DNA from: Carex sylvatica
Lineage: Eukaryota; Streptophyta; Magnoliopsida; Poales; Cyperaceae
DNA length: 27,549 nt
NCBI GenBank assembly: GCA_964058845.1
Contig: CAXKVR010000347.1
Location: 1 to 27,549, forward strand
Direction of reading: 5' to 3'
Part shown: piece by piece, positions 16,769-26,172 of the stretch
Layout: each line of letters starts with the position of its first letter
How positions within the stretch are numbered: the first letter of the stretch is position 1
Notes under the pieces: generated by a model
What the model was told of the DNA's origin: nothing
Databases searched by the model: none
What the model saw: the letters and a program-made list of their open reading frames with translations, nothing else
Program-made: the position numbers and the translations under genes

Positions 16769-19429
16769 GGGGCGTTTGGTTCGCGCTATAGACTATTCCA
16801 GAGAATATAAGTGTTATTACCATGTTTGATTTGTGCATAGCTATCGTAGTATTTTAGAGAATATGTTATTATTGTGTTTGATTCGCACATTACTGTTGTA
16901 ATGGCTATCAAGACATGTCTTCATTGCTTTTAAATTATTAAATTTATTAACTAAATTTTGTTGAAAAAAAACTTATTTAGTTCATATAAATACAAGTCGA
17001 ACTAATCAAATCATTCAAAGTTGTACTTGAACAGTTCAATTAAAATATGCAAAGATAAATATCAGTCTATTGATGTGCTAAATTATATATAGTATCTCTA
17101 GTATTGATGCATGAAATATGAACAGAGGGTAACAAAAAAAAATTTACCAACATTCATTGAAATTAAAAAGTATATTACAAAGATCAAATCTGTACAGATA
17201 GAAGCTGACATTACGATAAACAAAAATATACAACTCTAAAACATATCTAATAATGCCAGAAGTGAAGACATTTCCTGAGTACCGATACCAACATGCCAAT
17301 GTACCAGAGCACACCGACACTGACATGCGAAGGACAAACAAAAAAAAAAATTGTGTCTTGTTTGTTTAATTGTATGAAAATACTGTAGGTAACAAAGAAC
17401 TACAACACCATTAAAAGCTCAAAATCCCACTCAGAGCGTACCAGAAAAACTATCTTCAGATCTGAACTGGTACAAAACTAGCAATACCAGAAAATTAGCA
17501 CCTGAATCAACACCAAAAAAAATCAGAAATTCTTTACTAGAATTTTTTTAATCAAAGTGCCTCCTCAAACTGATCCACTGTTACATAACCTTGTGCCTGT
17601 ATAACAGATCTATAATCAAATTTGGACATCAAGTATAATGGACCCAACATCAATTTTGGATTCCTGAAATTCATAACAAGTGTACTGATACCCAGATAGC
17701 GGTGTTTGACAATAAATTAAGAAAATTATTATGTTTTGATGTTGGTATAGGAGCATACAATATAATAAAATTTCAATTATAAATTGCTTAGGTATATGCT
17801 GGTACAAACATTATCGGCATCTGACAACAGACTGCTACAGCCAGATGGTACAAACATTACATCACATTGTGACGTCATCCATTATTTGGTACATGGTATG
17901 TTGCGGTACTAACCAAACCCCATAACAAATTTATAAAAAAAAACTCAAGTACCCAGCAGAATTTTAAGTACTTGCAAGAGAAGTTGTGCTATTTTCAGGG
18001 CTCAAAACAATATAATTAGTACTGAGAAATCTCTTTTTTTTGTTAATTCCAAAATTATCCTCAATAGTACGTTCTTATATTTGCTTCATACTGTTAGTAA
18101 GGGAAGTTAATTTACTGATGCACTGGCCTTGTTTAATTTGGGGGAAAATGTGAGTTTTAGTGACTTCACTCATGTGATATGATCATGATTGAAGTGTACA
18201 ATTACATTTTACTTTTTATGCAGAATAAATTAGAAACTAACATAGCATGTATCCAGTGTACTTGAGAATAGATACTGAATAAATTTGAAGGTTTCGACCA
18301 GGAACTCAGAGAAGGTCAAATTACAATTTCCAAACATCAGTGCCATTATTCAACTTGCGTGGCCAGCAGGGGCTCAGGTTTTGAATTTGACATTCTCTTA
18401 AAATTAGGAAATACTACCATAGAGAAATAGTCCCTCAATGATTGGTTTGAAAAATCTATCGGCAGCCTACATATCCAATTGCTGCGACTTCCCAAACCTG
18501 ATGCAAAAACGGTTTTGAATTTACCACGATTTTACAAATTGGTTCTTGCTCAGATTTATTTTTTTCTTTTTACCGATTGGATTTTTTTTATGGGAAGAGT
18601 GTTTGGAGAAAAAAAAGAACGGTTGAGATCTAGAGAGAGAGCGCAAATCTGTAGGTAGAGTGGGAAAAATGGCACGCCGGAGCCGGTTCCGTCACGGAAC
18701 GGCACGGTTCCGGCACGGCACGGCACGGCACGGATGTCAGATACGTGCCGTGCCTCGCTTGTCCCGTGCCGTGACTATTCGCGTGCCGTGACCAATTGTT
18801 AGCAAAGAAGACACGGCACGGCACGGAAATTACCTTCGTCACGGCACGGCACGGCACGGAACACGGCACGACACGGCACGAAACACGGCACGGCACGGAA
18901 CGGGAGAAGGTAGGAGACTAGGAGCACCGATTTGGTCACGGCACGACTTGATCACGACACGCGAGTCACGGCACGATTTGGTCACGGCACGCGAGTCACG
19001 GCGTGACTCACGTGCTGTGACCACCCTTCATAATTTTGGTCACGGCACGGCACGAAACATGAAAAATTAACTTGGTCACGGCACGGCACGGCACGGAACA
19101 TGAAAAATTAACTTGGTCACGGCACGGCACGTTTTTTCCACACTATCTGTAGGTGAGGAACATAGGAGGGAGAAGTAGGAGACGAAGAGAAGACGCGGTG
19201 AAAAATATCGGAGAAGAAAATAGAGTGCGCATGTCTGCAGAGTGGGAATCAAGAAATTCCGTGTTTTTTTAGGCTATCGTGATAACCAAAAATTAGGTCA
19301 TCCGAATAGCAGGAAATTAGCGATTACCATATCGATTTCCTTTCTATTCTTGCCAAAACACAGTAATGACATTCCAAGAAATTATAATGCCAAGGAATCA
19401 CCTCTCAAAAGTATGAACCAAACGCCCTC
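16769..19429. mobile_element. PIF/Harbinger-like nonautonomous element nested in MULE-2
   Basis: The left end GGGGCGTTTGGTTCG and the reverse of the right end GAGGGCGTTTGGTTC form short terminal inverted repeats of the type seen in plant Tourist/Harbinger elements. The flanking 3-bp repeat is TGA (16766-16768 and 19430-19432); the superfamily normally duplicates TWA, so this is close but not typical. Excising the element with one TGA restores a continuous MULE-2 TIR, which fixes the boundaries. It has no transposase. The interior (16800-18640) is AT-rich with recurrent GGTAC/GTACC motifs and no supported gene. Confidence 0.75.
18657..19144. mobile_element. hAT-like nonautonomous element packed with GGCACGG motifs
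   Basis: A 10-bp direct repeat ATCTGTAGGT (18647-18656 and 19145-19154) brackets a 488-bp segment. Its ends are imperfect inverted repeats (AGAGTGGGAAAAA..GGCACG against AGTGTGGAAAAAACGTGCC on the reverse). hAT elements make 8-bp duplications, so two of the ten matching bases may be chance. Inside, CGGCACGGCACGG and its inverse GCCGTGACC recur dozens of times in both orientations, as expected for subterminal transposase-binding arrays. The Cys/Arg-rich minus-strand frames across it are artefacts of the repeat. It sits inside the Harbinger-like element and is therefore the youngest layer here. Confidence 0.7.
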
Positions 19430-19464
19430 TGAAGATTTTGTAGTGGCAATCTCACAATTTTTCC
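19430..19464 (-). repeat. MULE-2 right TIR, outer part
   Basis: On the minus strand GGAAAAATTGTGAGATTGCC then ACTACAAAATCTTCA, the counterpart of 12408-12443. It is followed by the TSD TAAATGTAA at 19465-19473. Confidence 0.85.
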
Positions 19465-19473
19465 TAAATGTAA

Positions 19474-19809
19474 ATGAGTTTTGATATGTTAAATAGTTGT
19501 TGGATTTGATTATTGCTGGCTGGCTCCTAAACAAGAGTACTGTGTAAAAATTTTAAGCGATGTGAATACTCGCACAATTGGAAAATTGAGTGGTGTATTG
19601 CATGGTTCACTCCTGCATAATTTGGGGACCTTTTATTCTAAGGACAGTGAGCCAGAAGCTCTCTGACATTTTGTATTAAGAAATAAAAAATTTGTATAAC
19701 TCAGTGGCTAATGAGTAACCATAAATTTAACTAAAATATATACATCGCCACTATAGTAACAAGAAAACAGTTGCAAAAGAAAACTCCTCTATATTCCTGT
19801 TCCTTCCTC
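19474..19809. other. AT-rich noncoding stretch
   Basis: Host flank right of MULE-2. No supported feature. Confidence 0.45.
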
Positions 19810-20230
19810 TCATAGCAGCTCTATCCACTGGCATATTTGCGCCGCTGTCTCTCGCGCCAGCAGTGCTGACGGTTTGGTTTCATTTGAGAAAAACCACATG
19901 TTTCTCTCGTGCCAAAAGGCCCATGCCCCTGCTGACAAAAAGGTATCCTGAGGCCGTCTGACATCTGCTGAAACTGCTGTTTGCTGTGAGTACCATGCCG
20001 TGATGTGTGGTATTGTAACAATCGGCGGTACCGTACCAGTAGTCATTACTGGTACGCTGAGTTCTCCATGCAGCTCTTTCCAAATGGTTCTGGCATATAT
20101 ACATCATCCCAACATATGGTCCCTTGTCAGAGCCTTGAGCCGGTTCTTGAGAGATTTGGAAAACGGTGACCAGGTTTTGTAAGGTAGACAGGAAATGATA
20201 ATGGGCTGTGTGCACAATTAAATTAGGAAC
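19810..20230 (-). pseudogene. LINE (non-LTR retrotransposon) 3' remnant: zinc-binding RT tail
   Basis: Minus-strand frames, joined across breaks, show TRDHML then YARTIWKEL, which match the end of the zf-RVT (reverse-transcriptase zinc-binding) domain of plant LINE ORF2, where ..RDHL..C.YA..IW.. is usual. Further on, from 20046, the frame contains ITAWYSQQTAVSADVRRP then AWAFWHERNMWFFSNETKPS, the W.IW.ERN..F block that follows zf-RVT in these proteins. The frame ends at 19810. Frameshifts and a stop lie between the two blocks. The RT and endonuclease domains are absent, as in a 5'-truncated copy. Confidence 0.65.
20033..20055. repeat. Perfect 9-bp inverted repeat
   Basis: GTACCAGTA and TACTGGTAC separated by GTCAT, within the LINE remnant. 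It belongs to a set of GGTAC/ACCAGT motifs scattered over 13.8-22 kb. Significance is unknown. Confidence 0.7.
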
Positions 20231-21319
20231 TTTAAAGTCTGTCAGTTCATTTCAGAACCAGTTGGCTTGATGGTTTTCCATCCATTCTTTGAAAAATTGA
20301 GGGTTGCTTACATGCTTAAAGATCAATCAAGCCTTAATATATATTGCTCTTTGTAATGAGTTGCTTTCAGGGGGTTATAAAAAATTATTGCAACCACATG
20401 CTAAAAGTTGCGACCTCATTTCTTATATACCAATTATTTAATATATATAGGTCATGAGACATTACAAACCTGTGCTAAGGAACTCTCTTTGCCATCCACA
20501 AGCTCGACTGCACATTTCCCCTTGGCAAACATTTGAAATATGAAATTTTTAAACCTAATTTTTATAATGTGAACATTCTAGAATGTATATTTTGAATGAT
20601 CATATGCATCTAAGCATTTTGAGGTTTTATTTCAATTAAAATCCTATTTTTAAGGTTCAGTCAACTCTACAGTTGTCTTCTTTATTTTATTTTCCAGATC
20701 TAATTTATTTTGCTTATTTCTCCAAATTTGTTACTTCAAAAATTCCAAAAAAATCATTAAAAGTGCATCTAAATATTATTTACATTCTGTGAAAATTTTA
20801 CAAAGAAATTCAAAAGGGGTAAAAAGATGTGATTTTTTGACGAAAATGGACAACAATGCCCCTAGATGAATATAATCACAGCAAGCTGAAATTGATTAAT
20901 CCATTGAAATTATTTTATTACTCCACTAAATAGAAAATTTTATATGGGTATGTTCATCTAATAAGGTTCTATATGACCTACAAATTTCCTGCATTGATTC
21001 AAACAGCAAATACAATTTTTCATATTTCTAGTATTTTGCTGATTTTTAACCCAGACCATACCAGTTTGTACTTTCTTTAGTCTTTCTCTTATTTGCAAGC
21101 TTGTAGTGAACCTGGTACATGACTGGTACATTGGTACAGAGCCTTAGTACCTTGTTCTAAGCCTGGTTGCATGTGCGCTAATTGGTTTTGTCCTATTAAA
21201 AATGGCAAAGAATTGAGAGCTGAAGTTGTTCATTTGGAAACGAAAATCAGGAAGAGTTAACCATTAAGACAACAATATTGTTATAGTAAAAAATGGAAAG
21301 CACAAGAGAATAGTCAACA
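20231..21319. other. AT-rich noncoding stretch
   Basis: No coding character. GGTAC-type motifs recur around 21060-21160 (for example TGGTACATGACTGGTACATT). No element ends were recognised. Confidence 0.4.
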
Positions 21320-21532
21320 TTACATTTTGGTCATGCGAGGCAAATACAGATTCTGAAACGCAACTGAGTCAATTAGGGGCGCACACCCAGGGTCCTCCTC
21401 AACCCCCGTGTTATGGATCACAAGATCAACAGTAGCAAATTTCGCTAGGAAGGCCGACACATAAGAGCCCCACCCACTGCTACTATACACTGTCTGCATT
21501 GACAGTACACCAAATTCGGGTGTTGCTGACAC
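21320..21532 (-). pseudogene. Possible LINE RNase H-type C-terminal fragment
   Basis: A 70-codon minus-strand frame contains SAFLAKFATVDLVIHNTGVE then EDPGCAPLIDSV. The pattern A..LAKFA......EEDP resembles the end of the RNase H-like domain found in some plant LINE ORF2 proteins (A..LA..A.....W.ED.P). It has no start context and stands alone. Its order relative to the remnant at 19810-20230 does not fit a single collinear copy, so it would be a separate fragment. The frame may also be chance. Confidence 0.25.
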
Positions 21533-21982
21533 ATTTAACTACTCAGCTTGTGCATAGGTGCGAGCAGCACTAAAACAAATTGCATAATAGCTTCCCTTTA
21601 ACACCTATTAGGAAAAAAATATGATTAGTTCAATACATCCTATAAAACTAAAAATTTAGAGCAAGTTGTTAATTAAGTTAAAACCATTGAGGTCAAATTT
21701 CAAATTTCAGTTCCCTATTAGAACAACTTTTTCAAAAATACTTCTCTGTTAATCGAAATTGGATTGATAAATCCACTGATAAAAAGCATTGAGATCAAAA
21801 CTAATAACAACGAATTTTCTTTTTGTAGTTTTAAGATTTGAGGAGTATTTTGCGGGTTAGTGATATTCAAATTTAAGATCCCAATAGGTCCATTCAACTA
21901 TTAATATTCGTGATAATCACTTAACCTGAGTAAATGTTTGTGAATTGAACACATGCTGTGGTAGCACTAAGAATAGATTAAA

Positions 21983-22724
21983 ATGTACAGATCAGCATTT
22001 AGCATGCAACAAATGGCACAAGTGAGGAATACTGCTCAATGGCAAATCGATATCAGACCTGATGCACTAATGCAAGTACAATCCAATCAGCAAGAGTTAT
22101 TGGTAGAGTTGCAACAATTGAGCATTGATTTTAGTGCGATTGAACAAATCTTCGTAGCCCCTACTAAGCGTTCTCAAAAAAATAAAAGATTATAGTGAGA
22201 TTGATACACCGCTTGGAGATGGACAAATGAGAGACACTATGCAGTTAAATCATATTATCAAATGATGATGAAAGGGGTACTGATAAGGGACAAAATAGGA
22301 AATATATGGAAAGTGAAAGAACCTCCAAGAGTGCTGATTCTTATTTGGTTGATGCTCCAAAATAAAACTCACACATTGGATAATTTGAAACATAGGGGAT
22401 GGATCATGCGAACATTTATTACATGTGTCGCAATGCAAGTGAAACAGTGCATCATATGTTTGGCCAATGTCAGGTCATGGTACAGATTGTACAGGAAAAT
22501 CAAAATCAGGGAACTCAGCTGCCACCGTGCCAGTATTTTGCATAATTGAACTAAAAATCGGCAATTCACAATTCAAAGCATCGGAATATAAAGCAAACTC
22601 AGTTAACAGTCTGTTCCGTGATTTGGAGAGAACGATGCGGTTGTGTATTTGAACAGCAAAACAAGGAACCACGATGGATTGCAAGGTTAATAATAGAGGA
22701 GATAGACAGCTCGTTAAGAAGCTA
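21983..22724 (+). pseudogene. LINE 3' fragment, copy A (zf-RVT and C-terminal tail)
   Basis: Plus-strand frames joined across breaks give WRWTNERHYAVKSYYQM, the W....G.F.VKSAY.. motif found between RT and the zinc-binding domain of plant LINEs. Then come IWKVKEPPRVLILIWLML and HTLDNLKHRGWIM, and after a frameshift NIYYMCRNASETVHHMFGQC, which carries the C..C and H..C ligands of zf-RVT. The tail SVIWRERCGCVFEQQNK with WIARLIIEEIDSSLRS ends in TAA (22722-22724). The upstream part (21983-22195, MAQVRNTAQWQIDIRPDAL...) is in another frame and probably belongs to the same protein. Several frameshifts and stops make it nonfunctional. Confidence 0.75.
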
Positions 22725-23444
22725 AAAACAGGACCTTACCTGCAAATTTCATTTTACCAGTAACCCGGTACACGAAAATCATAAGCTATTACTTCTGATC
22801 CTTTAGGGTATTCTGCCTTTTTCTTTTATGTTACAATCTGTCAATTTTCTTTTCTTTCTTTTCATCTCTCTTATTTATTGATTTTCATTTAAATTTTGTA
22901 AGAATGACACAACTTGTGTCACCATAAACATTTATGGGAGACCATTATTTTATCAAAATTAACAGAAACCTACAACTCAAAATAGAAGCAGATTCATTCA
23001 TAAGAGAAAAATAAACTGAGAAGTGTGTAACCATTTCTGAATTATGTCTGCATAACACCAACCAGAATAAATCAGATTCAAAGAGTTTCAAAAAATCAGA
23101 CTAACTTTATGATTTTAACAACTGAAGAACTTCATTAGCAGCAGAATTCTTTCATAGAATCATAGATACGAAGAACAAAACAGAAACAAATACAGAAACC
23201 AATGCCAGAAACAATGAATTTTCATTTCAACTTCAAACTTGATTACATTATTTGCTGCTGGACTCATTTTGGCAGAATACATAATTAACCTCAACTTCCA
23301 ATCAAATTACTAAACAATAAACAGAAAACCTAACTCCATACCAGAATAAGTACCTACCATTGCCACTGACAACCCCGTACCAACAACCCTAAACCCTAGA
23401 CTGACTTATTAGACCATAAAAACCCTAAACCCTAACCTGAGTAA
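22725..23444. other. Noncoding spacer with telomere-type motifs, 3' of the 140-aa gene (copy A)
   Basis: Shared with copy B from about 23028 on. Two CCCTAAACCCTA clusters lie at 23385-23399 and 23420-23436, with an AGACCATA unit repeated around them (period about 38 bp). Such telo-box motifs often sit in plant promoters, but here they lie just past the stop codon of the minus-strand gene, so they may serve a plus-strand transcript or be an interstitial telomere remnant. Confidence 0.55.
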
Positions 23445-23867
23445 TTAGACCATAGGAGATGGAGGCCTTTGGATTGGCCCCACCGATGACCTGAAATATC
23501 CATCAGAGATGATCTTGTCCTCCTTGCACAAATGGAATTCCTTAATCAAACAGTAATTCAAGGCCTTGTCACAATACTTGCACGCCCCCCGAGGAAGTCC
23601 AACGTGAACATGGAGGCAGACGGCCTTCTGACGGATAAGGTCGGAATTCGCCCTCATGCGGACTATCTCTCCGTTGCTACGCACGAAGAAAACGGTGATT
23701 TCGTCATGGCTAGCTCCAACCACGTCAGACAGTCCTCCAACAACATCGGAGAAGCCTTGGGATGGAAGCACTACAATAAACGAGCGATGTAGCGTGGTTC
23801 CACTCTCCAAGTCGCGGAAAATCACCGGGAGGAAGAGAGGGGAGGAGGTCAACGAATTCGCCGCCAT
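23445..23867 (-). CDS. Uncharacterised 140-aa protein, copy A (PB1-like core plus Cys cluster)
   Basis: Single-exon frame from ATG at 23867 (MAANSLTSSPLF) to TAA at 23445. I do not recognise the family. Residues about 28-90 (HRSFIVVLPSQGFSDVV, then DEITVFFVRSNGEIVRMRAN, DLI, CLHVHV) have the strand-helix-strand rhythm of a PB1/ubiquitin-like beta-grasp fold, including an acidic-turn region; this is inference. Residues 84-114 carry Cys84, CKYC (96-99), Cys106 and Cys114 plus His86 and His88, a possible metal site. No membrane segment or signal peptide is evident. The start lies behind a (CT)n leader on the minus strand, as in many plant 5' UTRs. Copy B differs by four synonymous and two amino-acid-changing codons in my hand comparison, while the flanks differ by many indels, which argues for coding constraint or gene conversion. 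Confidence 0.6.
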   Translation of the reverse strand: MAANSLTSSPLFLPVIFRDLESGTTLHRSFIVVLPSQGFSDVVGGLSDVVGASHDEITVFFVRSNGEIVRMRANSDLIRQKAVCLHVHVGLPRGACKYCDKALNYCLIKEFHLCKEDKIISDGYFRSSVGPIQRPPSPMV

Positions 23868-23872
23868 GAGTC

Positions 23873-23898
23873 AAGAGAGAGAGAGAGAGAGAGAGAGT
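23873..23898. repeat. (GA)n / (CT)n microsatellite in the 5' leader of copy A
   Basis: About 12 GA units immediately upstream of the minus-strand ATG. Read with the gene this is a pyrimidine-rich leader. Copy B has lost it: there the sequence jumps from the ATG to the GAATCGCC that follows the tract in copy A. Confidence 0.9.
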
Positions 23899-23944
23899 AT
23901 TGAGGAAATTGAATCGCCAAATTAAGGGGGAGAACTTGACAGGG

Positions 23945-23965
23945 AAAGAACGGTATATAAAAGAG
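23945..23965 (-). promoter_or_regulatory. Possible TATA region of the 140-aa gene (copy A)
   Basis: On the minus strand CTCTTTTATATACCGTTC lies about 85-95 bp ahead of the ATG, with the CT-rich leader between. The same motif recurs in copy B (27399-27412). A second TATATA-type motif lies at 24075. All are positional calls. Confidence 0.3.
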
Positions 23966-24118
23966 AAGGGGGAGCGCGCTATTTTAAGAACGGCTTTGGA
24001 ATCTTCGGTGAAGAAAGTTATTTTAAGAAAGAAGTTATTTAATAGAAGGGAGAATTTTAATAAAGAAGAAACTGTATATAAAAAAAGGAGAACGAGCAAA
24101 ATAAGGAAAGGGAGCAGG

Positions 24119-24803
24119 TAGGGGTGTAAACGGATACGGATAATCCGCTCCGTATTCGCTCCGTATCCAGAGATTATCCGTATTCAAATTAAACGGGTAT
24201 TCGAATTAAACGGATACGGATACGGATAATTTTTGCATATGGTGAAAAAATAGCGGATATGGATACGGATAATTTCATGAATTTGAATATCCGTATCGTA
24301 TCCGCAATTATCCGGATCCGAAATTACTCCCAACCAACTTTAACTTTACTGCTCCGGATAGAAGTTGTTATATATTATTCCATATTCATTTCAGTCTTAA
24401 TTGTGGTATAAATGATAATCCAATATGGTTTTCAATTTAATCTCTTTTTAGCTGGTGATAGTGCTACAATAACCCAATTTCATTTTGTTTTTACTTCAAT
24501 TTCTTCATTCTCTATTCTTTTCCATTTAAGACTTTAGTCCGTGAATGTAGTATGCTTTTAGTCTCTGCTAAATTAGTTTTAGTCATTGTTTCAATACAAC
24601 AACAAGTCATTTTTTTGTATCTTACAGTGCATAACTTAATTATCCGACAATTATCCAATCCGTATCCGTATTCGAATCCGTATCCATTGATTATCCGCTC
24701 CGTATCCGTATCCGTATCCGTATCCGCGTATCCGCTCATTGAAAAACGGATACGGATATGGTATTAACATTATCGCTCCGAATCCGCTCCGTTTACACCC
24801 CTA
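24119..24803. mobile_element. hAT-like nonautonomous element with CGGATACGGAT arrays
   Basis: Inverted ends TAGGGGTGTAAACGGA and TCCG(TTTACACCCCTA) are perfect over at least 16 bp. They are flanked by an exact 8-bp duplication GGAGCAGG (24111-24118 and 24804-24811), the hAT hallmark. The 685-bp interior has no transposase; it carries many CGGATACGGAT and ATCCGTATCCG units in both orientations near both ends, with a bland AT-rich middle. The empty site is visible in copy B at 27531-27549 (GGGAGCGGGGGAATAC). The insertion is about 250 bp upstream of the copy A gene start. The Asp-Thr repeat frame here is an artefact. Confidence 0.92.
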
Positions 24804-24811
24804 GGAGCAGG

Positions 24812-25518
24812 GGAACACGCATCCCCTAGGATATCTCCTATTTTGCGCGACTTCTTGGAATATCTCAACCGTTCAAAAACGGCTGCACTAACCTCAAAGC
24901 AGACAGAATACTGGCCCCCGCGCTATCCCCGAATAGACACCAGACACGTCGGTCATACAAGAGATCTCAGAGGATACACACTCGATCGGGAGGGGCCTCA
25001 GTTCGGCCTTGTAATAAAAAGGAAATTAAGGTGGCTAACGGCTTCCAGCTTTCCTTTGGAAATAAATAGAAGTTTTATCTAAATAAGAAAATAGAAGAGA
25101 GAATAAGATAACTACATGAAAATTTATTTTAGGACCCTTTCCTTATTTTTCTCAAGTATTTTTTTATTTTTATCCCAGTAAATTAAGAAAGGTTTTGTCA
25201 CTTTATAAAATAAAGTTTTTCTCCTAACCTTTATGCTGACAAATACATAACTCATCTTTCATTTTTTAATATTTATATAAATAGCGAAGGTCATATAATT
25301 TCTGCAACTAAATCTTGCATAATTTTTTTATTGAAATTCATTGATATTTAATGACATTAAAACTTAATTTATACACCCTGTGCGAAAAATATTCAACAAA
25401 ATTTTCTAAGATGGGGCTTCTAACTAAAAATTTGAGATTGTTTTCAATGGAAACTAAAATAAATTATGAAGTAGGTATGAAATTGATTTGGATTTAGTGG
25501 GTTCCACAATTCGAATTA
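24812..25518. other. Unique segment between the duplication copies
   Basis: Continues copy A beyond the hAT-like element. The first 270 bp are GC-richer than the rest but no protein was recognised in any frame; it would be distal 5' flank of the copy A gene. The remainder is AT-rich. Confidence 0.4.
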
Positions 25519-25554
25519 GAACTAAGAATAGATTAAAATTTACAGATCAGCATT

Positions 25555-25941
25555 AATATGCAAAAAATGGCACAAGTGAGGAATACTGGTCAATGGCAAA
25601 TCGATATCAGACCTGATGCACCAATGCAAGTACAATCCGGTCAGCAAGAGTAATTGGCGAGTTGCAACAATTGAGCATTGCTACTTGTGTGATTGAACAA
25701 ATCTTGGTAGCCCCTACCAAGCGTTCTCAAGAAATCAAAAGATTCTAGTGCGATTGATACACCGCGTTAAATCATATTATCAGATGATGATGGAAGGGCC
25801 ACTGATCAGGGGCAAAATAGGCAATATATGGAAAGTTAAAGCAAAATCAGGAACTCTGCTGCCACCGTGTCAATATTTTGCACAACTGAACTACAAATCG
25901 GCAATTCTCAACTCAAATCACCGGAATATAAAGCAAACTCA
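25555..25941 (+). pseudogene. LINE 3' fragment, copy B (shortened)
   Basis: Homologous to 21995-22605. It retains the frame around YYQMMMEGPLIRGKIGNIWK, then lacks about 180 bp that in copy A hold the rest of the zinc-binding domain, and resumes at LLPPCQYFAQLNYKSAI. The C-terminal IWRERC tail is absent because the homology stops at GCAAACTCAG (25940). More degraded than copy A. Confidence 0.7.
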
Positions 25942-25951
25942 GATTAGCAAT

Positions 25952-26172
25952 TACATTTAGGTGCTGTTTGATCGAAGCCTCATTCCCAAAGCGAACCGGA
26001 AAGGCACCCACCGGGACAGGAAGGAGCATGTCACCCTGCTTGTGGCCAGATTCAATGTACTCGACAAAGCCGGAAATCTCCCACAGAGGCAGCGCAAACT
26101 TTCTGATGCGCTCAGTACCCTTCAGTTCTGTAGGCTAGGGACCCTTCTCAAAGTTTCCATTTGGCAACAAGC
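25952..26172 (-). pseudogene. DUF642 cell-wall protein gene fragment (second exon, broken)
   Basis: Minus strand, after an acceptor (CTAATACAG) at 26174-26173: LLPNGNFEKGP, a TAG stop (26137-26135), then PTELKGTERIRKFALPLWEI and SGFVEYIESGHKQGDMLLP, VPVGAFPVRFGNEASIKQHL. This matches the start of the mature DUF642 domain (LLPNGNFE..P, WEISGFVEYI.SG.KQGDMLL.VP.G...VRLGNEASIKQ). DUF642 proteins are plant-specific, secreted, carbohydrate/pectin-associated wall proteins of about 370 aa; only about 70 residues remain. The real genes have an intron just before LLPNGNFE, and the acceptor is retained here, so this is a DNA-level copy and not a retrocopy. It ends abruptly after IKQHLNV. Confidence 0.85.

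Larger units (their letters stand above)
12408..19464. mobile_element. MULE-2: second Mutator-type element, gene-carrying and interrupted by nested insertions
   Basis: The left end GGGAAAATTGTGAGATTG and the reverse of the right end GGAAAAATTGTGAGATTG are inverted copies. They are flanked by 9-bp direct repeats TAAATGTTA (12399-12407) and TAAATGTAA (19465-19473), matching at 8 of 9 positions. Both TIRs are split by later insertions: after removing 16769-19429 the right TIR reads continuously and aligns with the left TIR. An inner TIR block (TTCAAAATTGTAGAAATG) sits at 13363-13380 on the left and 16726-16744 on the right. The interior has no transposase; it holds GC-rich putative exons just inside each TIR. 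A nonautonomous Pack-MULE-like element is the best reading. Its TIRs are unrelated to those of MULE-1. Confidence 0.8.
21967..24118. repeat. Segmental tandem duplication, copy A
   Basis: Homology with 25519-27549 starts at ACTAAGAATAGATTAAAAT and runs through the LINE fragment, the noncoding spacer and the 140-aa gene to GGAAAGGGAGC(A/G)GG. The unit is about 2.85 kb once the hAT-like insertion is removed, and copy B starts where the unique 24812-25518 segment ends. Whether copy A's right part (24812-25518) also exists in copy B cannot be seen, because the window ends. Confidence 0.88.

Noticed and set aside
18630..19024. Minus-strand Cys/Arg/Ala-rich reading frames (CRAVPCR repeats)
   Set aside because: They are the direct translation of the GGCACGG motif array in the hAT-like element; no start context or protein family.
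23385..23436. Chromosome-end telomere array
   Set aside because: Only a few CCCTAAA-type units, interrupted and with ordinary sequence on both sides; an interstitial motif, not a telomere.
23532..23792. Plus-strand frame antisense to the 140-aa gene, also present at 26893-27216
   Set aside because: Its conservation follows from the identity of the two copies; the minus strand has the CT-rich leader and better protein character. Kept only as a transcription question in the findings.
24512..24767. Asp-Thr-rich (minus) and Ser-Val-rich (plus) frames
   Set aside because: Produced by CGGATA/TATCCG repeats of the hAT-like element, not genes.
24843..25082. 79-codon plus-strand frame in a GC-richer stretch
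   Set aside because: No recognisable protein, no good start context and no counterpart visible in copy B.
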